Source of the DNA: Dactylococcopsis salina PCC 8305
Lineage (GTDB): Bacteria > Cyanobacteriota > Cyanobacteriia > Cyanobacteriales > Rubidibacteraceae
NCBI RefSeq assembly: GCF_000317615.1
Contig: NC_019780.1
Coordinates: forward strand, 1,881,840 to 1,945,839
Direction of reading: 5' to 3'
DNA length: 64,000 bases
Part shown: positions 35,505-45,104 of the stretch, piece by piece
Numbering within the stretch: position 1 is the first letter of the stretch
How the letters are laid out: each line of letters starts with the position of its first letter
Notes under the pieces: generated by a model
What the model was told of the DNA's origin: nothing
Database searches by the model: none
What the model saw: only the letters and a program-made list of their open reading frames with translations
Program-made: the position numbers and the translations under genes

Positions 35505-36272
35505 TTGAGCGAAGTTGATATTACAGAGTTAAATCATGCAATTGGAGGAAGAAAACCCATTATTGATATTTGGCAAACTCATTTAGATATTTTTCCCGAA
35601 GAAGAAAAAATATATTGGGCAATTCTGAGTGATGAGGAGAGAGAACGATCGAATCGCTTGGTGAAAGCAGAAGATCAAACCCGCTTTCTCGCAGGACGAG
35701 GAAAACTTCGATCGATCCTTGCTCACTATCTTAATGTAGCACCGCAAAACATCAAATTTACCTATCTTCCGCAAGGAAAACCAATCCTCGCCAGTTGTCA
35801 CCAGACTTGCTTACAATTTAATGTTTCCCACTCTCATAATTTAGCCTTATACGCCATTTCTGAACAAGCCGTAGGAATTGACCTAGAAATCATCCGTCCT
35901 TTACCCTCAGTTTTATCACTAGCGCAACGCTTTTTTACCCCGAAAGAAGTCGCCCATATTACCGCGCTACCTCCTCATCGGCAAACCGTAACGTTTCTAA
36001 AATTTTGGACAGCAAAAGAAGCCTATTTGAAAGCAACAGGAGAAGGATTAAAAGGACTGCAAAATATAGAGCTTACCGTATCTGCCACTGATTCTAATCA
36101 ATTTGATATTGTCAGCAATCAAGAAAAGATTAAATTATATTCTTTTACCCCTCAACCCGACTATATCGCTACAGTGGCTAGTTTTGGCGTAACGAGACCA
36201 ATGATCAATTTCATCTCATCAAGTAGGTTGGGTAAAAACAAGCGAAACCCAACCTTAGAATTCCCATCTTAG
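35505..36272 (+). CDS. 4'-phosphopantetheinyl transferase (Sfp/HetI-type)
   Basis: Transfers phosphopantetheine from CoA to acyl- or peptidyl-carrier proteins. Motifs: FLAGRGKLRSILAHYL, FNVSHSHN, VGIDLEIIRP (Mg-binding Asp and Glu) and FWTAKEAYLKATGEGL. Length is near normal. The start is unclear: TTG 35505 has no ribosome binding site and follows a REP directly, so the true 5' end may have been altered. The last 17 or so residues are read through another REP (36223-36254). Confidence 0.82.
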   Translation: MSEVDITELNHAIGGRKPIIDIWQTHLDIFPEEEKIYWAILSDEERERSNRLVKAEDQTRFLAGRGKLRSILAHYLNVAPQNIKFTYLPQGKPILASCHQTCLQFNVSHSHNLALYAISEQAVGIDLEIIRPLPSVLSLAQRFFTPKEVAHITALPPHRQTVTFLKFWTAKEAYLKATGEGLKGLQNIELTVSATDSNQFDIVSNQEKIKLYSFTPQPDYIATVASFGVTRPMINFISSSRLGKNKRNPTLEFPS

Positions 36273-36406
36273 GGAAGACATAATCAAAACAAAAACCTTC
36301 ACAATAGAAACTAAGAACAGCAAAGATATAATAATGTAGCAAGTTTCGCACTTACCATCCCAGACAAGGATGGACAATTCAATCTTAATTATTTTGGACA
36401 ATACCC

Positions 36407-37486
36407 ATGATTGATGTCATCATCGTTATCCTATTCGTCACCATTGCCGCTAGTCTCGGTTTTGGTAGTATCGACTTACTCCCAGATTCTGCTTTAGCCT
36501 CTGTCACCAATATCGAGGCTTTACGCTGGATTATTGGCAGTTTTACCGCCATAATTGGTTTAGCAGTGGGTCTCACCGCGCAAACCTCTTACCGTCGCTT
36601 AGAAAAGCAAACTCAAGAAACTCCCATTGAAGTAATCTTAACTCGTTCGGTGGGATTAGCGATCGGGCTATTAATCGCCAACTTGATGTTAGCACCGATT
36701 TTCCTATTTCCCATCCCCGAACAACTGAGTTTTATTAAACCCCTAACCGCAATTTTAGGGAGTGTGATTTTTGGTTTCTTGGGCGTTACCCTCGCCGACA
36801 CGCACGGTCGCACTTTCTTGCGGCTGATTAATCCCAACAGTATGGAATCCATTTTAGTCGCAGAAGGAACATTAAAATCCGCAACCACCAAAGTTCTTGA
36901 CACCAGTTGCATTATTGATGGACGCATTGAAGAACTCCTCAACACAGGATTTATTGAAGGACAAATGATTATTCCGCAATTTGTGTTACAAGAATTACAA
37001 AATCTTGCTGACACAGCCAACGACCAAAAACGAGTGCGCGGACGCAGAGGTTTAGATATCCTCAAGCGAATGCAACAAGAATATCCTGAACGCATTGTTA
37101 TCAATCGTTCCGACTATGATGATATTTACACCGTCGATGCAAAATTAGTGCGGTTTACTCAAGACATTAACGGCGTATTGCTCACTAATGATTACAATCT
37201 AAATAAAGTCGCTGATCTTCAGAAAGTCTCAGTTTTGAATATCAACGACTTAGCGCAAGCAATGCGTCCCATTTATCTGCCTGGAGATACCCTCGAATTA
37301 AAAATCCTCAAACAAGGGAAAGAACCAGAACAAGGAGTCGGTTATCTTCAAGATGGAACAATGGTCGTTGTGGAAGAAGGACAAGAATATGTAGGAGGAG
37401 AGTTACCCGTTGTCGTTACTTCTGCCTTACAAACTTCTGCAGGAAGAATGATTTTTGCTAAACCTGAAACTTCTGTCATTGCTTAG
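36407..37486 (+). CDS. PIN/TRAM-domain membrane protein (YacL-like)
   Basis: 359 residues: four hydrophobic segments (about 1-20, 40-60, 85-105, 112-130), a PIN nuclease-like domain (about 158-285; VLDTSCIIDGRI, VLQELQNLAD, VLLTNDYNLN with the acidic cluster) and a C-terminal TRAM domain (about 292-350). YacL of Bacillus, in the car/disA neighbourhood, has this layout. It is predicted to be a membrane-anchored RNase. A TATAATAATG-like -10 sits about 75 bp upstream. Confidence 0.87.
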   Translation: MIDVIIVILFVTIAASLGFGSIDLLPDSALASVTNIEALRWIIGSFTAIIGLAVGLTAQTSYRRLEKQTQETPIEVILTRSVGLAIGLLIANLMLAPIFLFPIPEQLSFIKPLTAILGSVIFGFLGVTLADTHGRTFLRLINPNSMESILVAEGTLKSATTKVLDTSCIIDGRIEELLNTGFIEGQMIIPQFVLQELQNLADTANDQKRVRGRRGLDILKRMQQEYPERIVINRSDYDDIYTVDAKLVRFTQDINGVLLTNDYNLNKVADLQKVSVLNINDLAQAMRPIYLPGDTLELKILKQGKEPEQGVGYLQDGTMVVVEEGQEYVGGELPVVVTSALQTSAGRMIFAKPETSVIA

Positions 37487-37535
37487 AATCATTTAGTCTT
37501 ATTGTAAGCATTGCATCAATTACTCACTCATTATT

Positions 37536-37733
37536 ATGCTTACTGGTATCCTAGCCATTCTTGCGATTTCAGCAGCCGCAGGAATGCGAATTGCTCTCCC
37601 TTTGCTAATCATTGGTTTTATGGAGAGTCGCAGTTATTGGTCTAATGTTCCACTCCTGAACCAACTTCATTGGTTAGCGATTCGCAGTTCTACTGCTTGG
37701 AAAAAATGGAAAACCAGTAAAATTAAGGATTAA
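37536..37733 (+). pseudogene. DUF4126-like protein, N-terminal fragment
   Basis: Begins MLTGILAILAISAAAGMRIALPLLIIGFM, the start I recall for DUF4126 membrane proteins. It diverges after VPLLNQLHWL and ends at 65 residues, where family members are about three times longer. Its stop overlaps the stop of the convergent glucosidase by 3 bp, so the missing part was probably deleted there. It may still encode a small membrane peptide. Confidence 0.45.
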
Positions 37734-39412
37734 TTTTCAGGTGATTGATGGTAACGAAAAATCGAAACTTCAAAGGGTTGTAGCAATTTCGGTAAGGCAA
37801 TAATTTCGCCAACTTGTAAACTTGTCGAGAGTAAAACTTCCCAATTTTTAGCAGGAATCGCTCGATCGAGATCGAAATTCTTTTCATAAGAAAAATTAAT
37901 CACCACTAATATGGTTTCCCTTGCTGTTTCTCGTAAATAAGCTAAATGTTCATAGGGATAATTAATCAGTGGTGTCCAACTTCCTTTCCGCAACGCTTCA
38001 CTTTCTTTCCGCAATTCAATTAACTGACGATAGAAACTTAAAACCGAATCTTTTTCCGTTAATTCTGTCTCCACATTCACCGTTTTATAATTATCATGTA
38101 CTGGCAACCAAGGGGTAATATCTTTCCCAAAACTAAACCCTGCTTGTGCTGAAGTATCCCATTGCATCGGGGTTCTTGTGCCATCTCTAGACGGTAAACA
38201 TTCCTCATCTAAACAACTAATTGCCGCTTGATCTCGCACCTGTTCTAAGGGAATATTCTCATGGTTGATCATTCCTAATTCTTCCCCATAATATAAAATA
38301 GGAGTGCCGCGAACCGTTAACAGAATTGTTGCTGAGGCTTTCGCAATGGCGGTGGTATCAAAGCATAAACTACATTCTGACCAACGAGAAAGATGGCGAG
38401 GGAGATCATGGTTATTGAGGAAATAAACTGACCAAGCATCGGCGGGAGTTAAACGTTCTTTTTTCTCAATTTCTCTTTGTAAATAACCTGGATACCAAGG
38501 ACTTAAAGGAAACTCAAACGTCAGGGGAAGATGTAACTCATCATTATTTGCGCCATGAAAAATCACAGAATCATAAAGACGATTATCTATGAACGTTTCC
38601 CCAATTAAAACTCGGTGATCATATTCATCAATAATACTTCTAATTTCTCGGATTATTTCATGGTTTTCGGGTAAGTTTTTGTCATAAATATGATATTGAT
38701 CTTTGTATTTTTTTTCGCTACCTCCAAATTTTACAGGATTATTCCGAAAGTATTTATCTTGACTATAAACACTAGACGCATCGAGACGAAACCCATCCAC
38801 ACCTAAGTTTAACCAGTAGCGAATAATTTCATAAATCGCCGCCCTTACTTCTGGGTTGTGCCAATTGAGATCAGGTTGATTAGAATTAAAAGCATGATAA
38901 TAATATTGTTGTCTTTGTTCGTCATACGTCCAACCTATTCCTCCAAAATAGGATAACCAATTGTTGGGAATACCCCCATCGGGTGTCGGATCATGCCATA
39001 AATACCAATCACTTTTCGGATTATAACGGCTCGATCGCGCTTCTAAAAACCAAGGATGTTGATTCGAGGTATGATTAATGACTAAATCCAGAATGACTTT
39101 TATGTCTCGTTGATGCGCTTCTTCTAGGAGTAACTTAAAATCATCCATCGTCCCAAAAGTTGGACAAATATCATAATAATCACTGACATCATAACCATTA
39201 TCAAACATCGGTGATTGATGAATCGGAGATAACCAAATCGCATCTACTCCTAACGCATTTTCTTGTTTATCCTTACCCGTATTTAAGTAATCTAACCGTT
39301 GGATAATTCCCTGTAAATCGCCGATCCCATCTCCATTCCCATCAGCAAAGGTTAAAGGATAAATTTGATAAATGACACTTTCTTTCCACCATTCAGGTTG
39401 TCTTGTAAACAT
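37730..39412 (-). CDS. GH13 family alpha-glucosidase-like enzyme
   Basis: Retaining glycoside hydrolase acting on alpha-glucosidic bonds. (beta/alpha)8 barrel motifs: DLVINHTS (region I), GFRLDASSVY (nucleophile Asp), LIGETFID (acid/base Glu) and FLNNHDLPR (stabiliser Asp). The N-terminus WWKESVIYQIYPLTFADGNGDGIGDLQGI is typical of oligo-1,6-glucosidase, trehalose-6-P hydrolase and sucrose isomerase subfamilies. Length of 560 aa suits them. There is no signal peptide, so it is cytosolic; the exact substrate is not decided. Confidence 0.88.
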   Translation of the reverse strand: MFTRQPEWWKESVIYQIYPLTFADGNGDGIGDLQGIIQRLDYLNTGKDKQENALGVDAIWLSPIHQSPMFDNGYDVSDYYDICPTFGTMDDFKLLLEEAHQRDIKVILDLVINHTSNQHPWFLEARSSRYNPKSDWYLWHDPTPDGGIPNNWLSYFGGIGWTYDEQRQQYYYHAFNSNQPDLNWHNPEVRAAIYEIIRYWLNLGVDGFRLDASSVYSQDKYFRNNPVKFGGSEKKYKDQYHIYDKNLPENHEIIREIRSIIDEYDHRVLIGETFIDNRLYDSVIFHGANNDELHLPLTFEFPLSPWYPGYLQREIEKKERLTPADAWSVYFLNNHDLPRHLSRWSECSLCFDTTAIAKASATILLTVRGTPILYYGEELGMINHENIPLEQVRDQAAISCLDEECLPSRDGTRTPMQWDTSAQAGFSFGKDITPWLPVHDNYKTVNVETELTEKDSVLSFYRQLIELRKESEALRKGSWTPLINYPYEHLAYLRETARETILVVINFSYEKNFDLDRAIPAKNWEVLLSTSLQVGEIIALPKLLQPFEVSIFRYHQSPEN

Positions 39413-39506
39413 ATTTTTTTGAGGAGAACCTATACTAATTTACTCCTATATTTTACTGTAACTAATTTTACCGTAAACGATCTGAATGGAAAATCGCTCA
39501 TTGACC

Positions 39507-39531
39507 GTAGGGTGGGCAATGCCCACCCTAC
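39507..39531. repeat. REP-like repeat, family 3
   Basis: GTAGGGTGGGCAATGCCCAC plus CCTAC is a 25-bp palindrome with a single unpaired centre, in the spacer between the divergent glucosidase and HAD phosphatase genes. Confidence 0.8.
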
Positions 39532-39597
39532 AAGATGTAACATATACTTTTTAAATTGGTTTACAATTTTACTGATCTCTTAAACTAAATAACAATT

Positions 39598-40254
39598 ATG
39601 CTACAAGCAATTATTTTTGATATGGACGGATTACTAATAGATTCTGAACCGTTTTGGCAACAAGCGGAAATAGAAATTTTTGCCAAAGTGGGACTAAATT
39701 TGACTTCTAAATTGTGTGAACAAACAATGGGTTTAAGAATTGATGAAGTCGTTAATTATTGGTATCAACGTCATCCCTGGGAAGAGCCTTCTCAAGAAGA
39801 AATCGCCCAGCAAATTGTCAAAAGAGTAGTTGAATTAATCGAAACTCAAGGAGTCGCCAAAACAGGCGTTTATCCTTTATTTGAATGTTTAGAAGAGACC
39901 AATCTTCCTTTAGCTTTAGCCTCCTCTTCTGATTATGTTCTTATTGAAGCTGTCATCAAACGCTTAAACTTACAAGATAAGTTTACCGTGATGCAATCAG
40001 CAACGGCGGAAAAGTATGGAAAACCTCACCCTGCGGTTTATCTTAGCACAGCAGAAAAACTCGGAGTCAGAGCAACCAATTGTTTGGCGTTAGAAGACTC
40101 CTTCAATGGGGTTTTAGCCGCCAAAGCTGCGAGAATGATCTGTTTTGCGATTCCAGAAGGCTACCCACAACCTGATCCTAGATTTGTGATTGCTGATCAG
40201 ATGTTTCCCTCCTTGCTAGAAGCGAAAACGGCTTTGATCGAATTGATCAATTGA
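39598..40254 (+). CDS. hxpB: HAD superfamily sugar-phosphatase (HxpB/YniC-like)
   Basis: Phosphatase of small sugar phosphates such as 2-deoxyglucose-6-phosphate and hexitol phosphates in E. coli. HAD motif I FDMDGLLIDSE, motif II ASSSD, motif III Lys in EKYGKPHP and motif IV ALEDSFNG are intact; the cap domain spans about 17-85. Length of 218 aa matches. There is a short gap to the convergent hemH. Confidence 0.85.
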   Translation: MLQAIIFDMDGLLIDSEPFWQQAEIEIFAKVGLNLTSKLCEQTMGLRIDEVVNYWYQRHPWEEPSQEEIAQQIVKRVVELIETQGVAKTGVYPLFECLEETNLPLALASSSDYVLIEAVIKRLNLQDKFTVMQSATAEKYGKPHPAVYLSTAEKLGVRATNCLALEDSFNGVLAAKAARMICFAIPEGYPQPDPRFVIADQMFPSLLEAKTALIELIN

Positions 40255-40265
40255 TCGCAAAAGTG

Positions 40266-41429
40266 TTAAAGTAGCCCAACAAAATGTAAGGGACCCGCAC
40301 CACTAATTAATTCAATCATCAACGCTACAAAGCCTAACATCGCTAAACGACCATTCCAAACTTCAGCAGTGGTTGTCATTCCCCATTCCCAACGTTCTTG
40401 GGGATACATTTTTAGATTTTTCTTCAAAGGAGTAACTTCCGCAAAGCCTCGATCGGGCGACTCTAAGGCATTTTCCACGCAATTTGTCAAGGCTTGGATA
40501 AAAGTTGCATCCGTGTTTAAGGCGGGAACGCGATGGAAATTTTCAATCCCAGAGGCTTCTGCTAATTCTCGGTATTCAATATCAATTTCTTGTAGGGTTT
40601 CGATATGTTCGGAAACAAAACTAATGGGAACAACTAATAAGTCTTTTACCCCTTGTTTCCCTAAATTTTCGATCGCCTCTTCTGTATAGGGTTTTAGCCA
40701 TTCTACCGGACCGACTCGACTTTGATAAGCGAGGGTATGATCATTAGGACGGTTGAGGGTTTCCATAATCAAACGAGTGCATTCCTCAATCTCGTATTGA
40801 TAGGGATCACCCGCCTCTTCCACATAACTGAGGGGAACACCATGGGCGCTAAAGAAAATATGCACCTGTTCTGGTTGAGAAAACTTATCTAATTCTTGGG
40901 CGATTAAATTCGCCATCGCTTGTAAATAAGCGGGTTCATCATACCAAGACGGAATGACCGTGTAGGGAATTTTTTGTAACGCGGGGTCTTTCTGCCAAAT
41001 GCGTTCGAGAATGCGGAAACTTGACCCACTGGTGCTAATGGAAAAATGAGGATATAACGGAAGAATGACGAGTTTTTCTAATTGATCTCGTTTAATGCGA
41101 ACCACTGCTTCTTCTGTAAATGGATGCCAATAGCGCATTCCCACATAAACCCGTGCGTCTTGTCCTTCCGCTTCCAATTGTTGTTTCAGCGCCCGCGCTT
41201 GTTCCTCTGTGATTCGGCGTAGGGGAGAACCGCCCCCAATTTGTTTATAATTTTCTTGAGACTTGCGCGATCGCGCGGTAGAAATTAACCAAGCTAATGG
41301 CTTCTGTAACCAAGATACAGGTAAACGGATGATTTCTGGATCAGAAAACAAGTTGTATAAAAAAGGACGAACATCCTCCAATTCATCCGGTCCACCTAGA
41401 TTAAGCAGTAAAACCCCGACTCGACCCAT
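40266..41429 (-). CDS. hemH: Ferrochelatase with C-terminal chlorophyll a/b-binding segment
   Basis: Inserts Fe2+ into protoporphyrin IX. The catalytic domain (1-325) has [40 protein letters not shown] with the essential His, and [21 protein letters not shown] linker leads to a transmembrane CAB helix (about 350-380; [22 protein letters not shown]), found only in phototrophs. The helix binds pigments and helps dimerise the enzyme at the thylakoid. Confidence 0.95.
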   Translation of the reverse strand: MGRVGVLLLNLGGPDELEDVRPFLYNLFSDPEIIRLPVSWLQKPLAWLISTARSRKSQENYKQIGGGSPLRRITEEQARALKQQLEAEGQDARVYVGMRYWHPFTEEAVVRIKRDQLEKLVILPLYPHFSISTSGSSFRILERIWQKDPALQKIPYTVIPSWYDEPAYLQAMANLIAQELDKFSQPEQVHIFFSAHGVPLSYVEEAGDPYQYEIEECTRLIMETLNRPNDHTLAYQSRVGPVEWLKPYTEEAIENLGKQGVKDLLVVPISFVSEHIETLQEIDIEYRELAEASGIENFHRVPALNTDATFIQALTNCVENALESPDRGFAEVTPLKKNLKMYPQERWEWGMTTTAEVWNGRLAMLGFVALMIELISGAGPLHFVGLL

Positions 41430-41584
41430 AATAAGTATTGTTGATAAAGTTTAATTTTTCAGTTTCTTTATTAAGTTTAACAATATCTTGCTAATTGAGT
41501 TAATCTTGCAAGAAGCATCAGAAATTCCCTGAAAAACCCTGATAGGATGGAATTGTACCATTTTAGATGTTGGAGAGGACAAGA

Positions 41585-41776
41585 ATGATCGCTCTGAATG
41601 TTCCCACAATCAAATGTGAAGGTTGCGCCGAAGCCATTACCAATGAGATTAAAACCCATGATCCCAATGCTCAGGTGAATGTGGATGTAGAGAATAAAAT
41701 TGTTAACGTGGAAACCAGCGCCACAGAAGCCGCCGTGAAAGACATGATTACCGCCGCTGGGCATAGTGCAGCGTAA
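41585..41776 (+). CDS. atx1: Heavy-metal-associated copper chaperone (Atx1-like)
   Basis: 63-residue ferredoxin-fold metallochaperone that hands Cu(I) to P-type ATPases. The metal site is TIKCEGCAEAI near the N-terminus (Cys pair at about residues 11 and 14); AAGHSAA near the end holds a His in the position used by cyanobacterial Atx1. I start at ATG 41585, which follows GGAGAGGA at 6 bp; the frame is open to TTG 41567. Confidence 0.85.
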   Translation: MIALNVPTIKCEGCAEAITNEIKTHDPNAQVNVDVENKIVNVETSATEAAVKDMITAAGHSAA

Positions 41777-41814
41777 AATTAACATTAGTTCAGATTGAGC
41801 TTAATTCTTGAGTT

Positions 41815-42360
41815 ATGGAGCAATTTCCCTTTCGCTCAGAAACCTTCTATTATTTCGCCTATGGCTCTTGTATGTGTCCCGTTGATCTCAAACGCACGTT
41901 ACAAGAGGAGGCTTACCCCTATATTATCGCGCCCGCCACTTTACCCCATTATCGTCTCGGTTTTTATCATCGTTCCTCTCGTCGCAATTGTGGCGTGTTA
42001 GATGTTGTTCCTGATGCTAGTGCTTCAGTAATTGGCGTTTTATACCAACTCCCAAACCGCTTTAGTGAAGCGTTAGACATTCGAGAAGAAGTTCCTACTC
42101 AAGGGTATCGACGAGAAGCGGTGAGCGTTCAATGTCAGGGGAAATGGTATCACGGCGTTCGCACCTATACGGTAGTGAATAAGTTACCCCAAGAAATTCC
42201 GCCGAATGAATGGTATTTTCATGTTGTCTTGCGCGGTGCGACCACTTGCGGCTTGCCAGAAGATTATCGTTGGCAGTTGTTCTATCAAATGTATAACTTG
42301 CGTCAAAAATATGAGAGTACCGATAAAATATCACAAAGGAATGAATTTCTGGGAAAATAG
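41815..42360 (+). CDS. Gamma-glutamylcyclotransferase-like (AIG2/BtrG fold) protein
   Basis: Begins FYYFAYGSCMCPVDLKRTL, the YGS substrate-binding loop of the GGCT fold. A candidate catalytic Glu occurs in LDIREEVPTQGYRREAVSV. Members cleave gamma-glutamyl dipeptides or modify glutathione; the substrate here is unknown. Length of 181 aa is normal. It is spaced 2 bp before the thioesterase gene, so they probably form one unit. Confidence 0.82.
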   Translation: MEQFPFRSETFYYFAYGSCMCPVDLKRTLQEEAYPYIIAPATLPHYRLGFYHRSSRRNCGVLDVVPDASASVIGVLYQLPNRFSEALDIREEVPTQGYRREAVSVQCQGKWYHGVRTYTVVNKLPQEIPPNEWYFHVVLRGATTCGLPEDYRWQLFYQMYNLRQKYESTDKISQRNEFLGK

Positions 42361-42362
42361 CT

Positions 42363-42854
42363 GTGGCACAATTTGATCATCCTTCTCAAATCCCCCCATC
42401 TGATGCGATCGAGCCAGATCACTCTCTTCATGCCAGCACTGACAATTGGTTTGAGTATGGGATTCGAGTTTATCCTCATCATACCGATTACATGGGAGTG
42501 GTTTGGCATGGAACTTATATTCACTGGTTGGAAGAAGCAAGAATTGAATATCTGCGTTCTCTAGGCTTAGACTACAGTGAATTAGTGGCGCTAGGTTGCG
42601 ATTTACCAGTGGTTGATCTCTCTTTGCGGTATCACTCCCCTTTACGCTTAGGGAATGACGCGATTATTCGCACAAGAATGAATGAAATGTCTGGGGTGAG
42701 AATGCACTGGGATTACCAAGTTCAATCTTTAGACAGAGAAACGAAGTATCTCACCGCACAAGTTACTCTAGTGGCGGTCGATCGAGAACAAGGAAAGATT
42801 ATGCGGAGTTTACCGCCGACTGTCAAGGATATTTTAGTTAAATTACAAAATTAG
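42363..42854 (+). CDS. menI: Hot-dog thioesterase, probable DHNA-CoA hydrolase
   Basis: 4HBT superfamily acyl-CoA thioesterase. The core block YPHHTDYMGVVWHGTYIHWLEEARIEYLRSLGLDY holds the catalytic Asp. CDLPVVDLSLRYHSPLRLGN matches what I recall of the cyanobacterial 1,4-dihydroxy-2-naphthoyl-CoA hydrolase (Slr0204 type) in phylloquinone synthesis. About 28 residues precede the core. GTG start 2 bp after the upstream stop. If not MenI, it is a YbgC/FadM-type thioesterase. Confidence 0.7.
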   Translation: MAQFDHPSQIPPSDAIEPDHSLHASTDNWFEYGIRVYPHHTDYMGVVWHGTYIHWLEEARIEYLRSLGLDYSELVALGCDLPVVDLSLRYHSPLRLGNDAIIRTRMNEMSGVRMHWDYQVQSLDRETKYLTAQVTLVAVDREQGKIMRSLPPTVKDILVKLQN

Positions 42855-42934
42855 AACAAACTGCACTGTAGATAGACTAATCTCCTAAGATGATTTGGTA
42901 AGATGCACCTTATAGAATTTGGAGATAAGAAAAA

Positions 42935-43159
42935 ATGATAAATATTTTAATGCAAGCGGAAGCCGCAACAGAAGCTGGTGGCAGTTTACCCATTTCCTTT
43001 ACTGCGGTTTATGTTGTTGGGTTTATCGCGGCGGTTACGATCGGCTCGATCGCTTGGTATAATTCTAAACGTCCTGCTGGTTGGGAAGGACAAGATCGTC
43101 CCGACTGGGTTCCCGAAGTTGATACGAAACAGGACGAAGAATCAGAAAATAAGTCTTAA
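42935..43159 (+). CDS. psb35: Photosystem II assembly-associated small protein, Psb35-like
   Basis: 74-residue single-span protein: short N-terminus, a membrane helix (about 20-44, ISFTAVYVVGFIAAVTIGSIAW), then YNSKRPAGWEGQDRPDWVPEVD and an acidic tail. The block around the helix and KRP-GWE matches what I recall of Psb35 (Ssl2148 of Synechocystis), a CP47-module assembly partner. A GGAG site lies 12 bp before the ATG. It is assigned from memory. Confidence 0.62.
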   Translation: MINILMQAEAATEAGGSLPISFTAVYVVGFIAAVTIGSIAWYNSKRPAGWEGQDRPDWVPEVDTKQDEESENKS

Positions 43160-43195
43160 ACTTCAAGATATAGTCAAAACCTGCGAGGGTAGCCT

Positions 43196-43362
43196 TTGTA
43201 AGGGGGGAATCCCCCCTAACCCCCCTTTGTAAGGGGGGGAATCCCCCCTAACTCCTCACAGTATGGCGGAATCCCCCCTAACCCCCCTTTGTAAGGGGGG
43301 AATTCCCCCTAACTCCCCACAGAAAAAGTAGGTTGGGTGGAGAGAAGCGAAACCCAACACCA
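43196..43362. repeat. Family 2 palindromes (three) and one family 1 REP
   Basis: CCCCCCTAACCCCCC-TTTGTAAGGGGGG copies at about 43209-43240 and 43270-43300, a degenerate one between, then GTAGGTTGGGTG...GAAACCCAACACC at 43330-43362. The remaining stretch to 43497 holds a few CAGTGAT-type heptamers and nothing else I can identify. Confidence 0.85.
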
Positions 43363-43497
43363 AGCAGTTACCATGTACCAGTAGTTCTTAAACTTAATTA
43401 GTCAGTAAAAGTGAAAGATTGATCGATTATTAATTTACTGCTTACTGATCACTGGTCACGCTTTATGGGGGTTGCAAATTTATCGTAATAAAATTAT

Positions 43498-44448
43498 ATG
43501 GAAAAATGTATTGTTACAGGGGCTGGGGGCTTTGTTGGCTCTCATTTAGTGGATGCTTTACTCGCACAGGGGAAAACAGTAATCGGAATTGATGAGTTTA
43601 ACGATTATTATGACCCGAAACAAAAACGAACGAATATCTCCAACGCTTTGGCAGATTCTCGGTTTCAGTTAATTGAAGAGAATATTCTTAATCTAGACTG
43701 GACAACACTTTTAGCCGATGTGGATGTCGTGTTTCATCAAGCCGCACAAGCGGGAGTAAGGGCGAGTTGGGGTCAAACGTTTTCCTTATACACAGAACGC
43801 AACCTCAACGCGACACAAGTTATCTTAGAAGCGGCAAAGGAAGCACCACAGTTAACGCGATTGGTTTATGCGTCTAGTTCTTCCATTTATGGGAATGCGG
43901 AACAATTACCGACTCCTGAATCAACTTGTCCGCAACCTGTTTCTCCTTATGGGATTACTAAGTTAGCAGCAGAACAATTATGTTGGCAGTATCATCAATG
44001 TTTTGGTGTGCCAGCGACGGCGTTACGTTATTTTACCGTTTATGGTCCCCGACAACGCCCTGATATGGCGTTTCATAAGTTTTTTAAGGCGGTGTTACAA
44101 GGGGAAGCTATTTCGATCTATGGTGATGGGTTACAAACTCGTGATTTTACTTTCATTCAGGATGCGATCGAGGCTAACCTTTTAGCAGGATCGGTGGCGG
44201 AAGCGGTGGGACAAGTGTTTAATATCGGTGGTGGGAGTCGGGTTTCTTTGACTCAGGTTTTAGAGAAGATGGAAGCGGTGACGGGGAAACGCATCGATCG
44301 AAATTATCTCCCGAAAGCCACTGGAGACGCGAGAGACACTGCAGCAGATATTAGTAAGGCGCAAAAAATACTAGGTTATCATCCCCAAGTGGATTTATTC
44401 ACGGGATTAACTCAGGAATGGGAGTGGATGCAAAGGAATTATTATTAA
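43498..44448 (+). CDS. NAD-dependent sugar-nucleotide epimerase/dehydratase
   Basis: Extended SDR enzyme, probably UDP-glucuronate or UDP-glucose 4-epimerase type. NAD site TGAGGFVGSHLVD; VFHQAAQAGVRASWG; catalytic YASSSSIYG and YGITK (Tyr-x3-Lys); RYFTVYGPRQRPDMAF and GDGLQTRDFTFIQDA are typical of the UDP-glucuronate 4-epimerase branch. 316 aa. It would supply activated sugars for exopolysaccharide or LPS; the partner genes are elsewhere. Confidence 0.85.
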   Translation: MEKCIVTGAGGFVGSHLVDALLAQGKTVIGIDEFNDYYDPKQKRTNISNALADSRFQLIEENILNLDWTTLLADVDVVFHQAAQAGVRASWGQTFSLYTERNLNATQVILEAAKEAPQLTRLVYASSSSIYGNAEQLPTPESTCPQPVSPYGITKLAAEQLCWQYHQCFGVPATALRYFTVYGPRQRPDMAFHKFFKAVLQGEAISIYGDGLQTRDFTFIQDAIEANLLAGSVAEAVGQVFNIGGGSRVSLTQVLEKMEAVTGKRIDRNYLPKATGDARDTAADISKAQKILGYHPQVDLFTGLTQEWEWMQRNYY

Positions 44449-44455
44449 ATGTTTG

Positions 44456-45018
44456 CCCCCTGACCCCCAATTCTGGGGGAATTTGCCCCCTCACCCCCAA
44501 TTCTGGGGGGGATTTGCCCCCTCACCCCCAATTCTGGGGGGATTTGCCCCCTCACCCCCAATTCTGGGGGGATTTTCCCCCTGACCCCAATTCTGGGGGG
44601 ATTTTCCCCCTGACCCCCAATTCTGGGGGGATTTTCCCCCTGACCCCAATTCTGGGGGGATTTTCCCCCTGACCCCCAATTCTGGGGGGATTTTCCCCCT
44701 GACCCCAATTCTGGGGGAATTTGCCCCCTCACCCCCAATTCTGGGGGGATTTTCCCCCTGACCCCCAATTCTGGGGGGATTTGCCCCCTGACCCCCAATT
44801 CTGGGGGGATTTTCCCCCTGACCCCCAATTCTGGGGGGATTTGCCCCCTGACCCCCAATTCTGGGGGAATTTGCCCCCTGACCCCCAATTCTGGGGGAAT
44901 TTGCCCCCTCACCCCCAATTCTGGGGGAATTTTCCCCCTGACCCCCAATTCTGGGGGAATTTTCCCCCTGACCCCCAATTCTGGGGGAATTTGCCCCCTC
45001 ACCCCAATTCTGGGGAAG
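44456..45018. repeat. 30-bp tandem array, about 19 copies
   Basis: Unit: CCCCCAATTCTGGGGG, then ATTTTCCCCCTGA or AATTTGCCCCCTCA. Several units are 29 or 31 bp long. It sits between the epimerase and psbN. Open frames across it on both strands are repeat artefacts. Confidence 0.93.
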
Positions 45019-45104
45019 GGAGTTAAGCATTTTGCTAGATTGATGAGAATGCGCGAAGAAATATGTACAATTGTAAATGATAGCTCTCATTTTTAATCAT
45101 ACCT

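Noticed and set aside
41477-41785. Minus-strand ORF opposite the copper chaperone
   Set aside because: It is a shadow of atx1; the sense frame has the CEGC motif and a ribosome binding site.
44418-45090. Long ORFs on both strands over the 30-bp array
   Set aside because: They arise from the stop-free repeat unit; they are not genes.
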